Assembly (NCBI GenBank): GCA_036556905.1 | Contig: DATBIM010000040.1 | Location: 1 to 64,000 of the forward strand | Length of the DNA: 64,000 nt | Direction of reading: 5' to 3' | Origin: 40CM-4-69-5 sp036556905 | GTDB taxonomy: Bacteria > Methylomirabilota > Methylomirabilia > Rokubacteriales > CSP1-6 | Shown here: positions 1 to 7,935 of the stretch, piece by piece | How positions within the stretch are numbered: the first letter of the stretch is position 1 | Layout: every line of letters begins with the position of its first letter | Program-made: the position numbers and the translations under genes | The notes under the pieces: model-generated | Database searches by the model: none | The model's input: only the letters and a program-made list of their open reading frames with translations | What the model was told of the DNA's origin: nothing

Positions 1-52
1 TCCCCCATTCACGCGAGGTGCAACACGGACCCCCTCCAACTCACAGTCCACA

Positions 53-502
53 CTAATCGCCCAGCGGGGCGATGAGGCGATCGACGGAGAGCATACCGGC
101 CCCGCCGACCAGGATGGCCAGCGCCATGGCCATCAGCGCGAAGTTGAACTCCCAGCCGTGGCCCTTTCCCGGCGTCATGCTCCAGTTCAGGAAGAAGCCG
201 TGCTGGATGTGGACCTTGCTCACCGCCACCAGCATCACCACGATGAGCCCCAGCGCGGCGGGGCGGGCCAGCAAGCCCACGATCAACGCCACCCCACCCA
301 GGAGCTCGATGAAGGCCGCGAGCACGGTGGCCCCCGGAGGAATGCCCAGCCCCTTCTGGAACGCGCCGATGGTGGCCGTGAGCCCGTTCCCGCCGAACCA
401 GCCGAGCACCTTCTGCGCCCCGTGGGCAAAGAAAATCACGCCCAGGGCCAGCCGGACGACCAGGTGCGACCACGAAGGATACGTCGCGAATACGAGCTCC
501 AT
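53..502 (-). CDS. DoxX family membrane protein
   Basis: This 149-residue inner-membrane protein belongs to the DoxX/DoxD-like family, whose members are small four-helix proteins often linked to redox or thiol metabolism; the exact role here is unknown. Four hydrophobic segments are visible at about residues 10-30, 58-76, 80-98 and 118-138. The N-terminal FFAHGAQKVLGWFGG stretch is the family hallmark, and the length is typical. The ATG is preceded by an AGGAGG-type ribosome site at about nine bases. It is transcribed away from the Rieske gene, with 155 bases between them that hold both promoters, but no clear -35/-10 pair stands out. Confidence 0.85.
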   Translation of the reverse strand: MELVFATYPSWSHLVVRLALGVIFFAHGAQKVLGWFGGNGLTATIGAFQKGLGIPPGATVLAAFIELLGGVALIVGLLARPAALGLIVVMLVAVSKVHIQHGFFLNWSMTPGKGHGWEFNFALMAMALAILVGGAGMLSVDRLIAPLGD

Positions 503-657
503 ACGCTCTTCCTCCTCGGGACGCCTCGACGTTGCGCGACGTCTGACGCCGGCGTATTCTGGGCCGCCATGAACGATAGACGGTGCCGGGTCTGTCCTGG
601 CCGGGAGTGTACGCTAGGATCTGGCCACGGCGCGCGCGCCCTCCCCGCTCGTGACCG

Positions 658-966
658 ATGGCCTTCGTGAGAGTCGCCAGCCCCGACGCAATTCCCGTCG
701 GCCACGGGCTTCTCGTCGAGAGCAACGGTCGCACGGTGGCAATCTTCAACGCCGGCGACGGCCGGTTTTTCGCCTGCGGGGCCTCCTGCCCGCACGAGGA
801 CGGCCCGCTCGCCGATGGCTGGCTGGAAGGCGATGTGGTCGTGTGCCCGTGGCACGGCTTCGACTTCGAGCTGGCAACCGGTCGCTGTCGGGTCGACGCC
901 GATCTCGCCATCCCCGTGTATCCGGTCCGGGTCTCGCCCGACGCCGTGGAGGTCGACCTGCCGTGA
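658..966 (+). CDS. Rieske [2Fe-2S] ferredoxin-like protein
   Basis: This 102-residue stand-alone Rieske domain has both cluster-binding boxes: Cys44-Pro-His46 and Cys63-Pro-Trp-His66. It has no signal peptide or membrane anchor, so it is probably a cytoplasmic electron carrier of the dioxygenase-ferredoxin or nitrite-reductase small-subunit type rather than a cytochrome bc1 Rieske. The stop overlaps the GTG start of the cupin gene in a GTGA junction, which suggests translational coupling. No oxygenase partner is encoded nearby, so its redox partner is unknown. Confidence 0.85.
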   Translation: MAFVRVASPDAIPVGHGLLVESNGRTVAIFNAGDGRFFACGASCPHEDGPLADGWLEGDVVVCPWHGFDFELATGRCRVDADLAIPVYPVRVSPDAVEVDLP

Positions 967-1316
967 GGGCGTCCCCGACCAGCCTCTACGTCGAGGCCGC
1001 CGAGCGGCCCTGGATCGAGCGCCGGCCCGGTGTCTTCTGGAAGGTCTTGTGGCAGGAGGGCGAACGCCAGACGGTGCTCGTGCGGTACACGCCGGGGGCG
1101 ACCATCCCCCGCCATCGGCATCTGGGCGAGGAACAGGTCTACGTCCTGGAAGGCAGCATCGCCGACGACACCGGAACGTGCACCAGCGGCAACTACACCC
1201 GGCGCCCGCCGGGCTGTGTCCACACCGTGACCACCCGCGAGGGCGCGCTCGTGCTCGCCGTCATATCTGGCGGCACCGAGCCATGCGAGGCTGGTCCTGA
1301 GCGGAATCGGGGGTAA
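963..1316 (+). CDS. Cupin domain protein (ChrR-like)
   Basis: This 117-residue single-domain cupin has the metal box HRHLGEEQVYVLEG (His-x-His, then Glu) and a later GCVHTV histidine, consistent with one bound divalent metal. The pattern fits the ChrR-like cupins, found in anti-sigma factors and in small dioxygenase-like enzymes. The GTG start was chosen because it gives a 4-base GTGA overlap with the preceding Rieske gene and begins just before conserved sequence. The substrate is unknown. The following XRE regulator starts two bases after this stop, so all three are probably co-transcribed. Confidence 0.75.
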   Translation: MRASPTSLYVEAAERPWIERRPGVFWKVLWQEGERQTVLVRYTPGATIPRHRHLGEEQVYVLEGSIADDTGTCTSGNYTRRPPGCVHTVTTREGALVLAVISGGTEPCEAGPERNRG

Positions 1317-1318
1317 AG

Positions 1319-1675
1319 GTGGCCGAACGCGCAGTACCGCACGTGCGAAAATTCCTCGGACAGCGACTCCGCTCCCTTCGCAAGCAGCGGGGCCTCAGCC
1401 AGGAGCGCCTGGGCCAGAAAGCCGGCCTCAGCGGCAAATTCATCGGCGAAGTCGAGCGGGGCGAAAAATCGATCTCCGTCGACAGCCTCTACCACGTGGC
1501 CGTGGCCCTGGCTGTCCCGCTCCGCCATCTCACCGACGTGGGCCCGGGCCGGCGGACGGCCATGCCCAGCGAGGAGGCCGAGCGGCTCTTTGCCCTCGTG
1601 TGCGCGCACCGTCGGCCGGGAGAAGTCCGCAAGGCGCTCAACGTCGTGCGCGCCATGCTCGGAGGAGCGGCGTGA
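1319..1675 (+). CDS. XRE-family helix-turn-helix regulator
   Basis: This 118-residue protein has an HTH_XRE domain at about residues 8-66, with the typical LRKQRGLSQERLGQKAGLS helix pair and an FIGEVERGEKSIS turn. The C-terminal half is short and has no recognisable sensor domain. It is predicted to bind DNA in the cytoplasm and may control the Rieske-cupin genes immediately upstream, or itself. The start is GTG after a G-rich ribosome site. The ligand and target are not evident from sequence. Confidence 0.8.
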   Translation: MAERAVPHVRKFLGQRLRSLRKQRGLSQERLGQKAGLSGKFIGEVERGEKSISVDSLYHVAVALAVPLRHLTDVGPGRRTAMPSEEAERLFALVCAHRRPGEVRKALNVVRAMLGGAA

Positions 1676-1703
1676 CGACGGGGCCGGCCGACGAGGTGGA
1701 TGA

Positions 1704-1985
1704 ATGCTGACCACTGAATACGTATGGGTGGGCATCGGGCTACTCGGCCAGGCGCTCTTCTCGGCGCGCTTTCTCGTGCAATGGATCGCCACGGAGCGAA
1801 AGCGGCAAAGCGTGGTGCCCCGCCAGTTTTGGTACTTTTCCGTCGGTGGCGGCGTGACCCTGCTCGCCTACGCCATCTACCGCCTGGACCCGGTCTTCAT
1901 TCTCGGGCAAGCGGCCGGGCTTTTGGTGTACTCTCGCAACCTCTATTTCATTCATCGCTACGGCGGGCGGGCGGCCGAAGCCTGA
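1704..1985 (+). CDS. Lipid A biosynthesis N-terminal domain protein (LAB_N)
   Basis: This 93-residue membrane protein matches the LAB_N domain, found alone or fused to lipid A biosynthesis or glycosyltransferase proteins. It shows the recognisable FSARFLVQWIATERKRQS and VPRQFWYFSVGGG segments. Three hydrophobic helices are visible at about residues 6-22, 42-59 and 66-82. A GAGGTGG ribosome site precedes the ATG. Its presence supports a lipopolysaccharide-bearing outer membrane. No lipid A enzyme lies next to it, so its specific job is not resolved. Confidence 0.75.
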   Translation: MLTTEYVWVGIGLLGQALFSARFLVQWIATERKRQSVVPRQFWYFSVGGGVTLLAYAIYRLDPVFILGQAAGLLVYSRNLYFIHRYGGRAAEA

Positions 1986-2016
1986 GGTAGCGGAAGGACA
2001 AGGAGCGGCAACAGCT

Positions 2017-3222
2017 ATGATTTGGGCCCACTGCCAGACGCGTCCGGTGTTGATGATTCCTGGCCCCACCGAGCTGCCACCCCCGGTCATCCAGGCCCTC
2101 AACCGGCCGCCGGCCATCCAGTATGACGACTCGTTCGACCTGGGCATGCTGGAGCCCACCATGCTGGCGTTGCGCGACGTCTTCCAGACCCGGAACGAGG
2201 TTCTCCTCATGCCGGGCTCGGGACGCACCGCGCTGGAAGCGGGCGCCACCTCCGTCATCGAGCCTGGCGACCGCGTGCTCGTCGTCGGCGCCGGCCAGTT
2301 CGGCGTGCTGATGCGGGACATCATGAACCGGGTGGGCGCGGCCTGGACCGAGTTCAACGTCGAGCTGGGCCAGCCGCTGAACCTCGAAGCGCTGGCGGCG
2401 GAAGCGGAGCGACTGCGGCCCAAGGCCATCACACTGGTGCACAACGAGACCTCCACCGGCACCACCTACCCCGCGGCCCGGGTCGGCGAGATCGCCCGCC
2501 GGGTGGGCGCGCTGTTCATGCTCGATACCGTCTCGGCGATCGCCGGCATCGACGTCCGCACCGACGAGTGGGGCGTCGACCTGAACATGACGGGATCGCA
2601 AAAGTGCCTGGCCGCCCCCCTGGGACTCGCGCTGGTGTCGGTGAGCGCCCGGGCCTGGGAGGTGATGGAGCGGCGTACCCGGCCATCCCACAGCTGGTCC
2701 TACGACCTGCTGCGGTGGCGGGAGCACTGGATCCCCGAGTCGCGGGGGGGCAAGGTCAAAGACGGGGCGCCCCGCCGCCAACCGGTCTCCATTCCCACGC
2801 ATCTCACGGCGGCCATGCAGGTGGCGGTACGACTCATCCTCGAGGAAGGGCTGCGCCACCGCTTCCACCGTCACGAGGTCGCGGCCAGCGCCCTGCGGGC
2901 CGGTGTGCAGGCCATGGGACTCGAGCTGTTTCCCGACGCCTCCCTGTGGTCGAACACCGTCTCCTGCATCGTGGCCCCCCGGAGCATCGAGCCTCCGGCC
3001 GTCGTCACCCGCATGCGCGATCAGTACGGGATCCTCATCGGCACCGGACTCGACAAAATCCGGATGACCACGCTCCGCATCGGGACGATGGGCATCACGG
3101 CCAGCCCGCTCTACGTGATGCCGACCCTGTCAGCCCTGGAGCTCACGCTGCGGGACCTCGGCTACAAGAGCGAGCCGGGCGCCGGCCTGACGGCCGCCCA
3201 GCGCGTCTTCGCCGACGCCTGA
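2017..3222 (+). CDS. Class V aminotransferase (alanine/serine-glyoxylate type)
   Basis: This 401-residue PLP-dependent enzyme is of fold type I, class V, closest to the alanine-glyoxylate / serine-glyoxylate aminotransferases. The N-terminal PGPTELPPPV is the family start motif. The PLP lysine is Lys196 in TGSQKCLAAP, preceded by the MLDTVSAIAG aspartate that contacts the pyridine nitrogen. These enzymes transfer an amino group from Ala or Ser to glyoxylate. An AAGGAG site lies 11 bases before the ATG. A D-2-hydroxyacid dehydrogenase follows, so the pair could act in serine/hydroxypyruvate/glyoxylate interconversion; that pathway link is inference. Confidence 0.88.
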   Translation: MIWAHCQTRPVLMIPGPTELPPPVIQALNRPPAIQYDDSFDLGMLEPTMLALRDVFQTRNEVLLMPGSGRTALEAGATSVIEPGDRVLVVGAGQFGVLMRDIMNRVGAAWTEFNVELGQPLNLEALAAEAERLRPKAITLVHNETSTGTTYPAARVGEIARRVGALFMLDTVSAIAGIDVRTDEWGVDLNMTGSQKCLAAPLGLALVSVSARAWEVMERRTRPSHSWSYDLLRWREHWIPESRGGKVKDGAPRRQPVSIPTHLTAAMQVAVRLILEEGLRHRFHRHEVAASALRAGVQAMGLELFPDASLWSNTVSCIVAPRSIEPPAVVTRMRDQYGILIGTGLDKIRMTTLRIGTMGITASPLYVMPTLSALELTLRDLGYKSEPGAGLTAAQRVFADA

Positions 3223-3253
3223 CCGGGAATCAGGAAGGGACGGACGAACGGGC

Positions 3254-3352
3254 GTGACGGAGCCCCGCGCACCTCGAGCAGGCCACCCTCGATCCGAGCC
3301 GGGCTCGCGGGCCCCGTTACAACAGTCCTCACGGCCCCCGCTACAACAATGA
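3254..3352 (+). CDS. Possible 32-residue leader peptide coupled to the dehydrogenase
   Basis: A GTG-initiated frame of 32 codons ends in a TGA that overlaps the next ATG as ATGA. The peptide ends in an imperfect repeat, PLQQSSRPPLQQ, because the DNA beneath carries two near-identical 15-16 base units. The dehydrogenase ATG itself has no ribosome site (CTACAACA precedes it), so coupled re-initiation from this frame is a reasonable idea. There is no homology evidence, and the frame may be fortuitous in such GC-rich sequence. Confidence 0.3.
   Translation: MTEPRAPRAGHPRSEPGSRAPLQQSSRPPLQQ
3310..3348 (+). repeat. Two direct repeats just upstream of the dehydrogenase start
   Basis: GGCCCCGTTACAACA (3310-3324) and GGCCCCCGCTACAACA (3333-3348) lie 23 bases apart, about two helical turns, and the second copy abuts the ATG at 3349. 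The spacing fits a dimeric regulator site or a duplicated leader segment. No regulator for it can be named. Confidence 0.5.
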
Positions 3353-4341
3353 CGGCCTCTCGTAAGGCCGCGCCCGTCACGATATCCGTCCCTGACGACT
3401 TCCCGTCGGTCTTCGAGGGCAGCGCCGCCCACGAGCGGGCCAGCCAGCTCGGCCAGGTACGCGTTCACACCGCCCATGGCGCCGAAGACGAAGCCGAGCT
3501 CATCAGAAGAATCGACCGCGCCCAGGTGGCCATCAACATCCGCGCCCACGCCCGCTTCACCGAGCAGGTCTTCGCGGCGTGCCGAAATCTGAAGATGGTC
3601 TCGATCTGGGGCACGGGCACCGACAACATCGATCTGGATGCGGCCGGGCGCCACGGCGTCACCGTGTGCAACACGCCGGGTGTCAACGCCCGGGCCGTCG
3701 CCGAGCACGCCCTGACCCTCATGCTGGCGGTGGCCCGCCGGATTCCCAAGGTCGATCGGGAGGTCCGCGAGGGACGGTGGCCACGGGACCTCCTGACTCA
3801 GCTGCTGGGCAAGACGCTCGGCATCTTCGGCACCGGGACCATCGGGGCGCGCGTCATCGAGCTCGGCCGCGCCGTGGGCATGACGGTGCTGGCCTGGAGC
3901 CTGCGCGGGGACCGAGACCGCATCGCCGCACTGGGCGCCCGCGCGGCCAGCAAGGAGGACATCCTGCGCGAGGCCGACGTGGTCTCGCTGCACCTGCGCC
4001 TGGTGCCGGAGACGCGGGCCTTCTTCACCCGCAAAGAATTCGCCCTCATGAAGCGCAGCGCCATTCTCGTCAACACCGCCCGAGGCGCGCTGGTGGAGCG
4101 CGAGGCCTTGCTCGATGCCCTGAGCCAGGGGAAGATCGCCGGCGCCGGTCTCGATGTCTTTCACGACGAGCCGCTCCGCCCGTCCGATCCGATCCTCAAG
4201 CTGGATAATGTGGTGCTGTCCCCCCACAACGCCGGTCAGACACCCGAGGTGATCCGGGACGGCCTGCTCCGCGCGGTGGACAACATCGAACACTTTCTGC
4301 AGGGACATCCCACCGACGTCGTGGTCGCCCCGGCCCGCTGA
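3349..4341 (+). CDS. D-2-hydroxyacid dehydrogenase (phosphoglycerate dehydrogenase-like)
   Basis: This 330-residue NAD-dependent D-isomer 2-hydroxyacid dehydrogenase has the nucleotide-binding Gly161-x-Gly163-x-x-Gly166. The catalytic triad is Arg245 (NTARGAL), Glu274 (FHDEP) and His293 (SPHNAG). It lacks the C-terminal ACT domain of feedback-regulated SerA, so it may be a short phosphoglycerate, glycerate or hydroxypyruvate reductase type. The upstream class V aminotransferase supports a serine/glyoxylate context. Its ATG lacks a ribosome site and is preceded by tandem repeats and a short overlapping frame. Confidence 0.87.
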   Translation: MTASRKAAPVTISVPDDFPSVFEGSAAHERASQLGQVRVHTAHGAEDEAELIRRIDRAQVAINIRAHARFTEQVFAACRNLKMVSIWGTGTDNIDLDAAGRHGVTVCNTPGVNARAVAEHALTLMLAVARRIPKVDREVREGRWPRDLLTQLLGKTLGIFGTGTIGARVIELGRAVGMTVLAWSLRGDRDRIAALGARAASKEDILREADVVSLHLRLVPETRAFFTRKEFALMKRSAILVNTARGALVEREALLDALSQGKIAGAGLDVFHDEPLRPSDPILKLDNVVLSPHNAGQTPEVIRDGLLRAVDNIEHFLQGHPTDVVVAPAR

Positions 4342-4348
4342 GGGCGGG

Positions 4349-5221
4349 TCACCAGGCATGCCCTCGGTACCACTCGTAGATCTCCTCGCCGGTGGTGAGC
4401 CAGACGCCCCTGTGCTTACCGATATAGTCGTAGACCGCCTCGAAGTACTTGATGCGATGGGGCACACCCGAGATGTAGGGGTGGACGGCGATGGCCATCA
4501 CACGGGGGTTCTTCGCCCCCTCCGCGTAGAGCCGGTCGAACTGATCCCGGCAGCGCTGCAGCCACTCCGATGAGGCGTGGTGCTGGACGACCATCATCGG
4601 GATGTCGTTGAGCTCCACCGTGTAGGGCACCGACACCAGCGGGCGTGAGGTCGTCCGGATCTCATAGGGCTGGTCGTCGTTCACCCAATCGGAGACGTAC
4701 TCGATCCCCTCGGCGGCGAGCAGATCGAGGGTCTCCCAGGTCTCGGTGAGACCCGGGCCCAGCCACCCCTTGGGCTTGCGCCCCGTGAACTTCGCCAGAG
4801 TCTGGACCGCCTCCCGGATGGCCGTGCGCTGATCGGCCAGCAGGTGCATGGCCCCCTGCACCACCCCGTGGCCCATGAACTCCCACCGGGCATCGAGCAT
4901 GGCGTGAGCCACGGCCGGGTAGGCCTCGCACACATGGGCGTTGATCGCCGTCGTAGCCCGGATCTTTCGCTTGCCGAGCGCGTCGAGGAAACGCCAGAAC
5001 CCGACCCGCATCCCGTAGTCGTGCCAGGCCCAGTTCGGCACGTCGGGGATGACGGAGACGCCCTGGGGTGTGGGCAGGTACTGGCGAGGCATCGGCTTCT
5101 CGGGGCTCCACTCCTCGACGTTCACGATGGTCCACACGGCGATGCGGGCCCCTTTGGGGAGCTTCCAGGGGCGACGGCTGGTGATGGGAGAATAGTCGAA
5201 GCGCTCCGAAGGCAGCTTCAC
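4349..5221 (-). CDS. Polysaccharide deacetylase-like (NodB/PuuE-type) protein
   Basis: This 290-residue protein of the polysaccharide deacetylase superfamily resembles the PuuE allantoinase-like branch, with the WAWHDYGMRVGFWRFLDAL block, the GHGVVQG loop and a late VHPYISGVPHR histidine. The start is set at GTG 5221 because AAGGAGG lies five bases upstream; a longer reading to 5323 would run through the divergent gene. No signal peptide is visible, which favours a cytoplasmic amide or ureide hydrolase over a cell-wall deacetylase. It converges with the dehydrogenase across only seven bases. Confidence 0.75.
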   Translation of the reverse strand: MKLPSERFDYSPITSRRPWKLPKGARIAVWTIVNVEEWSPEKPMPRQYLPTPQGVSVIPDVPNWAWHDYGMRVGFWRFLDALGKRKIRATTAINAHVCEAYPAVAHAMLDARWEFMGHGVVQGAMHLLADQRTAIREAVQTLAKFTGRKPKGWLGPGLTETWETLDLLAAEGIEYVSDWVNDDQPYEIRTTSRPLVSVPYTVELNDIPMMVVQHHASSEWLQRCRDQFDRLYAEGAKNPRVMAIAVHPYISGVPHRIKYFEAVYDYIGKHRGVWLTTGEEIYEWYRGHAW

Positions 5222-5287
5222 GGGCCCCTCCTTGGCGAGGCTTTTCCGGCAACGGGGTCGAGCGCGCCTATAGTACAATCCCGACCC

Positions 5288-6295
5288 GTGACCCCGCCCC
5301 TTGGCATCGATATCCACTCGCACTTCTATCCCGAGGGCTATCTCAGACTGATCGAGCAGGAAGGCGCCGCGTCAGGCGCCCGGATCGATCGCAGCCGCGG
5401 CGACGGTCCGGCGATCGTTCTCCCCGGGGCCACCACGCCGCCACTGTCGCCCGCCTATTGGGACCTCGATCTCCGCATCAAGGCCATGAACCGGACGGGC
5501 ATCGCCGTCCAGGCGCTCTCGCTCACCAGCCCGATGACGTATTTCGCCAGCCCGAGCCTGGGCCGGCGCCTGGCCCAGGCCTTCAACGACGGCCTGGCCC
5601 AGGCGCATACCGCCTATCCCGACCGCTTCGTAGGCTGCGCCACCCTGCCCATGCAGGATCCCACGGCCGCCGTCGCCGAGCTCGAGCGATCCGCGCGACT
5701 GCCCGGCGTGCGCGCCGTCTACCTGGGGACCAATGTCAGCGGGCGCGAGCTCTCCGATCCGGCCTTCTCCCCGGTCTTCGAGCGCTGTCAGGAGTATGAG
5801 CTACCAGTCTTTCTGCATCCCCTGAACGTGGTGGGGAGCGCGCGCCTGACGCCCTTTTACCTCGGTAATTTGCTGGGCAACCCCTTCGACACGGCTGTAG
5901 CCGCCGCTCACCTGGTCCTGGGCGGGGTCCTGGATCGCTTCCCCCGGCTGCAGATCTGTTTGCCTCACGCCGGCGGCGCCCTGCCCTATCTGTTCGGGCG
6001 GCTGCAACATGGTCAGCGCGTGCGCCCCGAAGCCCGGGACCGCGCCCGCCGCCCCTTCAGCGCCTACCTCCGACGGTTCACCTACGACACCATCAGCCAT
6101 TCGCCGGAGGCCCTGCGCTACCTCATCAGCCTGGTCGGCGCCGACCGCGTGATGATCGGCAGCGACTTCTGCTTCGACATGGGCTACGAGCGGCCGCGCG
6201 ACATCGTCACCAAGCGGCTGGGGCTCAAGGCCGCGGACCAGGCCCGCATCCTGCGCGGCACCGCCGCCCGCCTGCTAGGACTGGGACCAGGGTGA
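5288..6295 (+). CDS. Amidohydrolase family protein (ACMSD-like)
   Basis: This 335-residue metal-dependent amidohydrolase-fold enzyme carries the N-terminal DIHSHFYP metal pair, FLHPLN, CLPHAGGALPYL and a C-terminal IGSDFCFDMG metal aspartate. That order is typical of the ACMSD/gamma-resorcylate decarboxylase branch (Amidohydro_2). Members decarboxylate or hydrolyse aromatic and muconate-type acids. The GTG start at 5288 has no ribosome site, but a TACAAT -10-like box at 5274-5279 would place the transcript start within a base or two of the GTG, so a leaderless mRNA is possible. It diverges from the deacetylase gene. Confidence 0.82.
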   Translation: MTPPLGIDIHSHFYPEGYLRLIEQEGAASGARIDRSRGDGPAIVLPGATTPPLSPAYWDLDLRIKAMNRTGIAVQALSLTSPMTYFASPSLGRRLAQAFNDGLAQAHTAYPDRFVGCATLPMQDPTAAVAELERSARLPGVRAVYLGTNVSGRELSDPAFSPVFERCQEYELPVFLHPLNVVGSARLTPFYLGNLLGNPFDTAVAAAHLVLGGVLDRFPRLQICLPHAGGALPYLFGRLQHGQRVRPEARDRARRPFSAYLRRFTYDTISHSPEALRYLISLVGADRVMIGSDFCFDMGYERPRDIVTKRLGLKAADQARILRGTAARLLGLGPG

Positions 6296-6382
6296 AGATC
6301 AGCGCGCCGGGCGCCAAGATCGGCGTGCGGGCGCGTCGCCGCCGTGTTCGGAGAGATCGGAGGCCTGGGGCAATCGGCGGGC

Positions 6383-7093
6383 TCAGCCGATCCCCAGATG
6401 GGTGTGCTTGATCTCCTCGTTCGCCCACAGCTCCTGGGGCGAGAGGTCGAAGACCACCTTTCCCTTCGTGATGATGTTCACCCGATCCACCACCTTGATG
6501 GCGAAGGGCGTGTTCTGCTCGACGAGGAGGATTGAGAGCCCCTCCGCCTTGAGCTTGCGGATGGCGTCGCCCAGGTGCTGGATGATGAGGGGAGCGAGCC
6601 CCTCGGAGGGCTCGTCCAGGATGAGGCAGGTGGGGTTGGTCATGAGCGCCCGGGCGATGGCGAGCATCTGCTGCTCGCCGCCCGAGAGCGAGCCCGCGCG
6701 CTGCTCGGCGCGCTCGCCCAGGCGGGGGAAGAGCTCGTAGACGGAGTCGAAGTTCCAGCGGCTCTTGCCGTCCCGCACCTGATGGGCCACCAGGAGGTTC
6801 TCCCGGACGGAGAGGGTAGGAAACACTCTCCGGCCCTGCGGACAGAGACCGATGCCCATGTTGCAGGTGTCGAAGCTGGGAACCTGGGTGATGTCCATAC
6901 CCCGGAAGGTGATCTTGCCCTGCCGGGGGGGCACAAAGCCCATGATGGAGTTGATGAGGGTGGTCTTCCCCATCCCGTTGCGGCCGAGGACGCCCAGCGC
7001 TTCCCGCTCGCGCACCTCCAGGGTCAGGCCCTGCAGGATGTAGGAGTCCCCATAGTAGGTGTGGACGTCTTCGACAGACAGCAGCGCGCTCAC
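6383..7093 (-). CDS. livF: Branched-chain amino acid-type ABC transporter ATPase (LivF)
   Basis: This 236-residue ATPase of the HAAT family has Walker A GRNGMGKTT, signature LSGGEQQML, Walker B CLILDEPSEGL and the LivF-type ending LLVEQN. The GTG start at 7093 follows a GGGGAGGGG site and sits four bases after the LivG stop; longer readings add non-homologous sequence. It is the last gene of the minus-strand cassette. The substrate cannot be read from the ATPase; HAAT systems in such bacteria also carry amides, aromatic acids and ureides. Confidence 0.92.
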   Translation of the reverse strand: MSALLSVEDVHTYYGDSYILQGLTLEVREREALGVLGRNGMGKTTLINSIMGFVPPRQGKITFRGMDITQVPSFDTCNMGIGLCPQGRRVFPTLSVRENLLVAHQVRDGKSRWNFDSVYELFPRLGERAEQRAGSLSGGEQQMLAIARALMTNPTCLILDEPSEGLAPLIIQHLGDAIRKLKAEGLSILLVEQNTPFAIKVVDRVNIITKGKVVFDLSPQELWANEEIKHTHLGIG

Positions 7094-7097
7094 CGCC

Positions 7098-7853
7098 TCA
7101 GCCCCTCCCCAGGTAGATCTCTTTGACCTGATGGTTGGTCCGCACCTCATCGCACGGCCCCCCGCAGAGCACCTTGCCGTAGTGGAGGACGGTGATGTCG
7201 GAGACCACGCCGAAGAGGACGTCCAGGTCGTGCTCGATGATGAGGATGGAGAGGTCGGGGTCCAGCGAGTTGAGGAACCGGGCCATCTCGCGCGACTCCC
7301 CGGTGGCGAGGCCGGCCGAGGGCTCGTCCAGCAGGAGCACCTTGGGGTCACTGGCCAGTCCGAGCACGACCTCGAGCTGACGCTGCTCGCCGTGGGAGAG
7401 ATTGCGCACCTGCTGATTCCGCAGGTGCCAGAAGCTCGCGTCGGTCAGGAGCTTCTCGGCCTTGTCATACACGTTCTTGTAGCGGGCGATCGGGCGCCAC
7501 ATCACCAGCTTCATGGGACGCACGCCCTGGACCGCGAGCAGGACGTTGTCGAGCACGGTCAGCTTCGGGAAGAGGCTGGTGATCTGGAAGGTCCGGGCCA
7601 TTCCCAGGGCCGTCCGCTTGTGGGTGGGCCAGCGGGTGACGTCCTGGCCGAAGAGGGAGATCCGGCCCGCGGTCACGGCAAGCACCCCGGTGATGAGGTG
7701 GAACAGGGTCGTCTTGCCCGCTCCGTTCGGCCCCAGGATGCCGTGCCGATCACCGGCGCGGAGGCGCAGGTTCACGTCCTCGACGGCGTGGAGACCGCCG
7801 AATCGCTTCGAAACGGCCTTCAGTTCCAGGCGCGGCTGCGTTTCTTCGGTCAC
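7098..7853 (-). CDS. livG: Branched-chain amino acid-type ABC transporter ATPase (LivG)
   Basis: This 251-residue ATPase has Walker A GPNGAGKTT, a Q-loop at ARTFQIT, signature LSHGEQRQL and Walker B VLLLDEPSAGL. The ARTFQIT and LSHGEQ forms are typical of LivG, the partner of LivF. It lies 82 bases after the binding-protein gene, and that gap carries a strong perfect hairpin, so its expression may be lower than that of the upstream genes. Confidence 0.92.
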   Translation of the reverse strand: MTEETQPRLELKAVSKRFGGLHAVEDVNLRLRAGDRHGILGPNGAGKTTLFHLITGVLAVTAGRISLFGQDVTRWPTHKRTALGMARTFQITSLFPKLTVLDNVLLAVQGVRPMKLVMWRPIARYKNVYDKAEKLLTDASFWHLRNQQVRNLSHGEQRQLEVVLGLASDPKVLLLDEPSAGLATGESREMARFLNSLDPDLSILIIEHDLDVLFGVVSDITVLHYGKVLCGGPCDEVRTNHQVKEIYLGRG

Positions 7854-7894
7854 GAAATCCTCGGCCGTCTGTTTCTAGAGCCGATCCGGGACCA

Positions 7895-7921
7895 CCGCCC
7901 GGAGGGTGCGCCTCCGGGCGG
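7895..7921 (-). terminator. Strong intercistronic hairpin after the binding-protein gene
   Basis: CCGCCCGGAGG and CCTCCGGGCGG form a perfect 11-base stem around a 5-base loop, 15 bases beyond the binding-protein stop on the minus strand. There is no T-tract after it. It therefore looks like a stabilising or partially terminating 3' hairpin that would raise binding-protein mRNA above that of LivG/LivF, an arrangement known in other binding-protein operons. Confidence 0.65.
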
Positions 7922-7935
7922 CTGGCATCGTCCGC

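Noticed and set aside
9..1223. 404-codon open frame on the minus strand
   Set aside because: It crosses the DoxX, Rieske and cupin genes, all of which have intact family motifs and ribosome sites.
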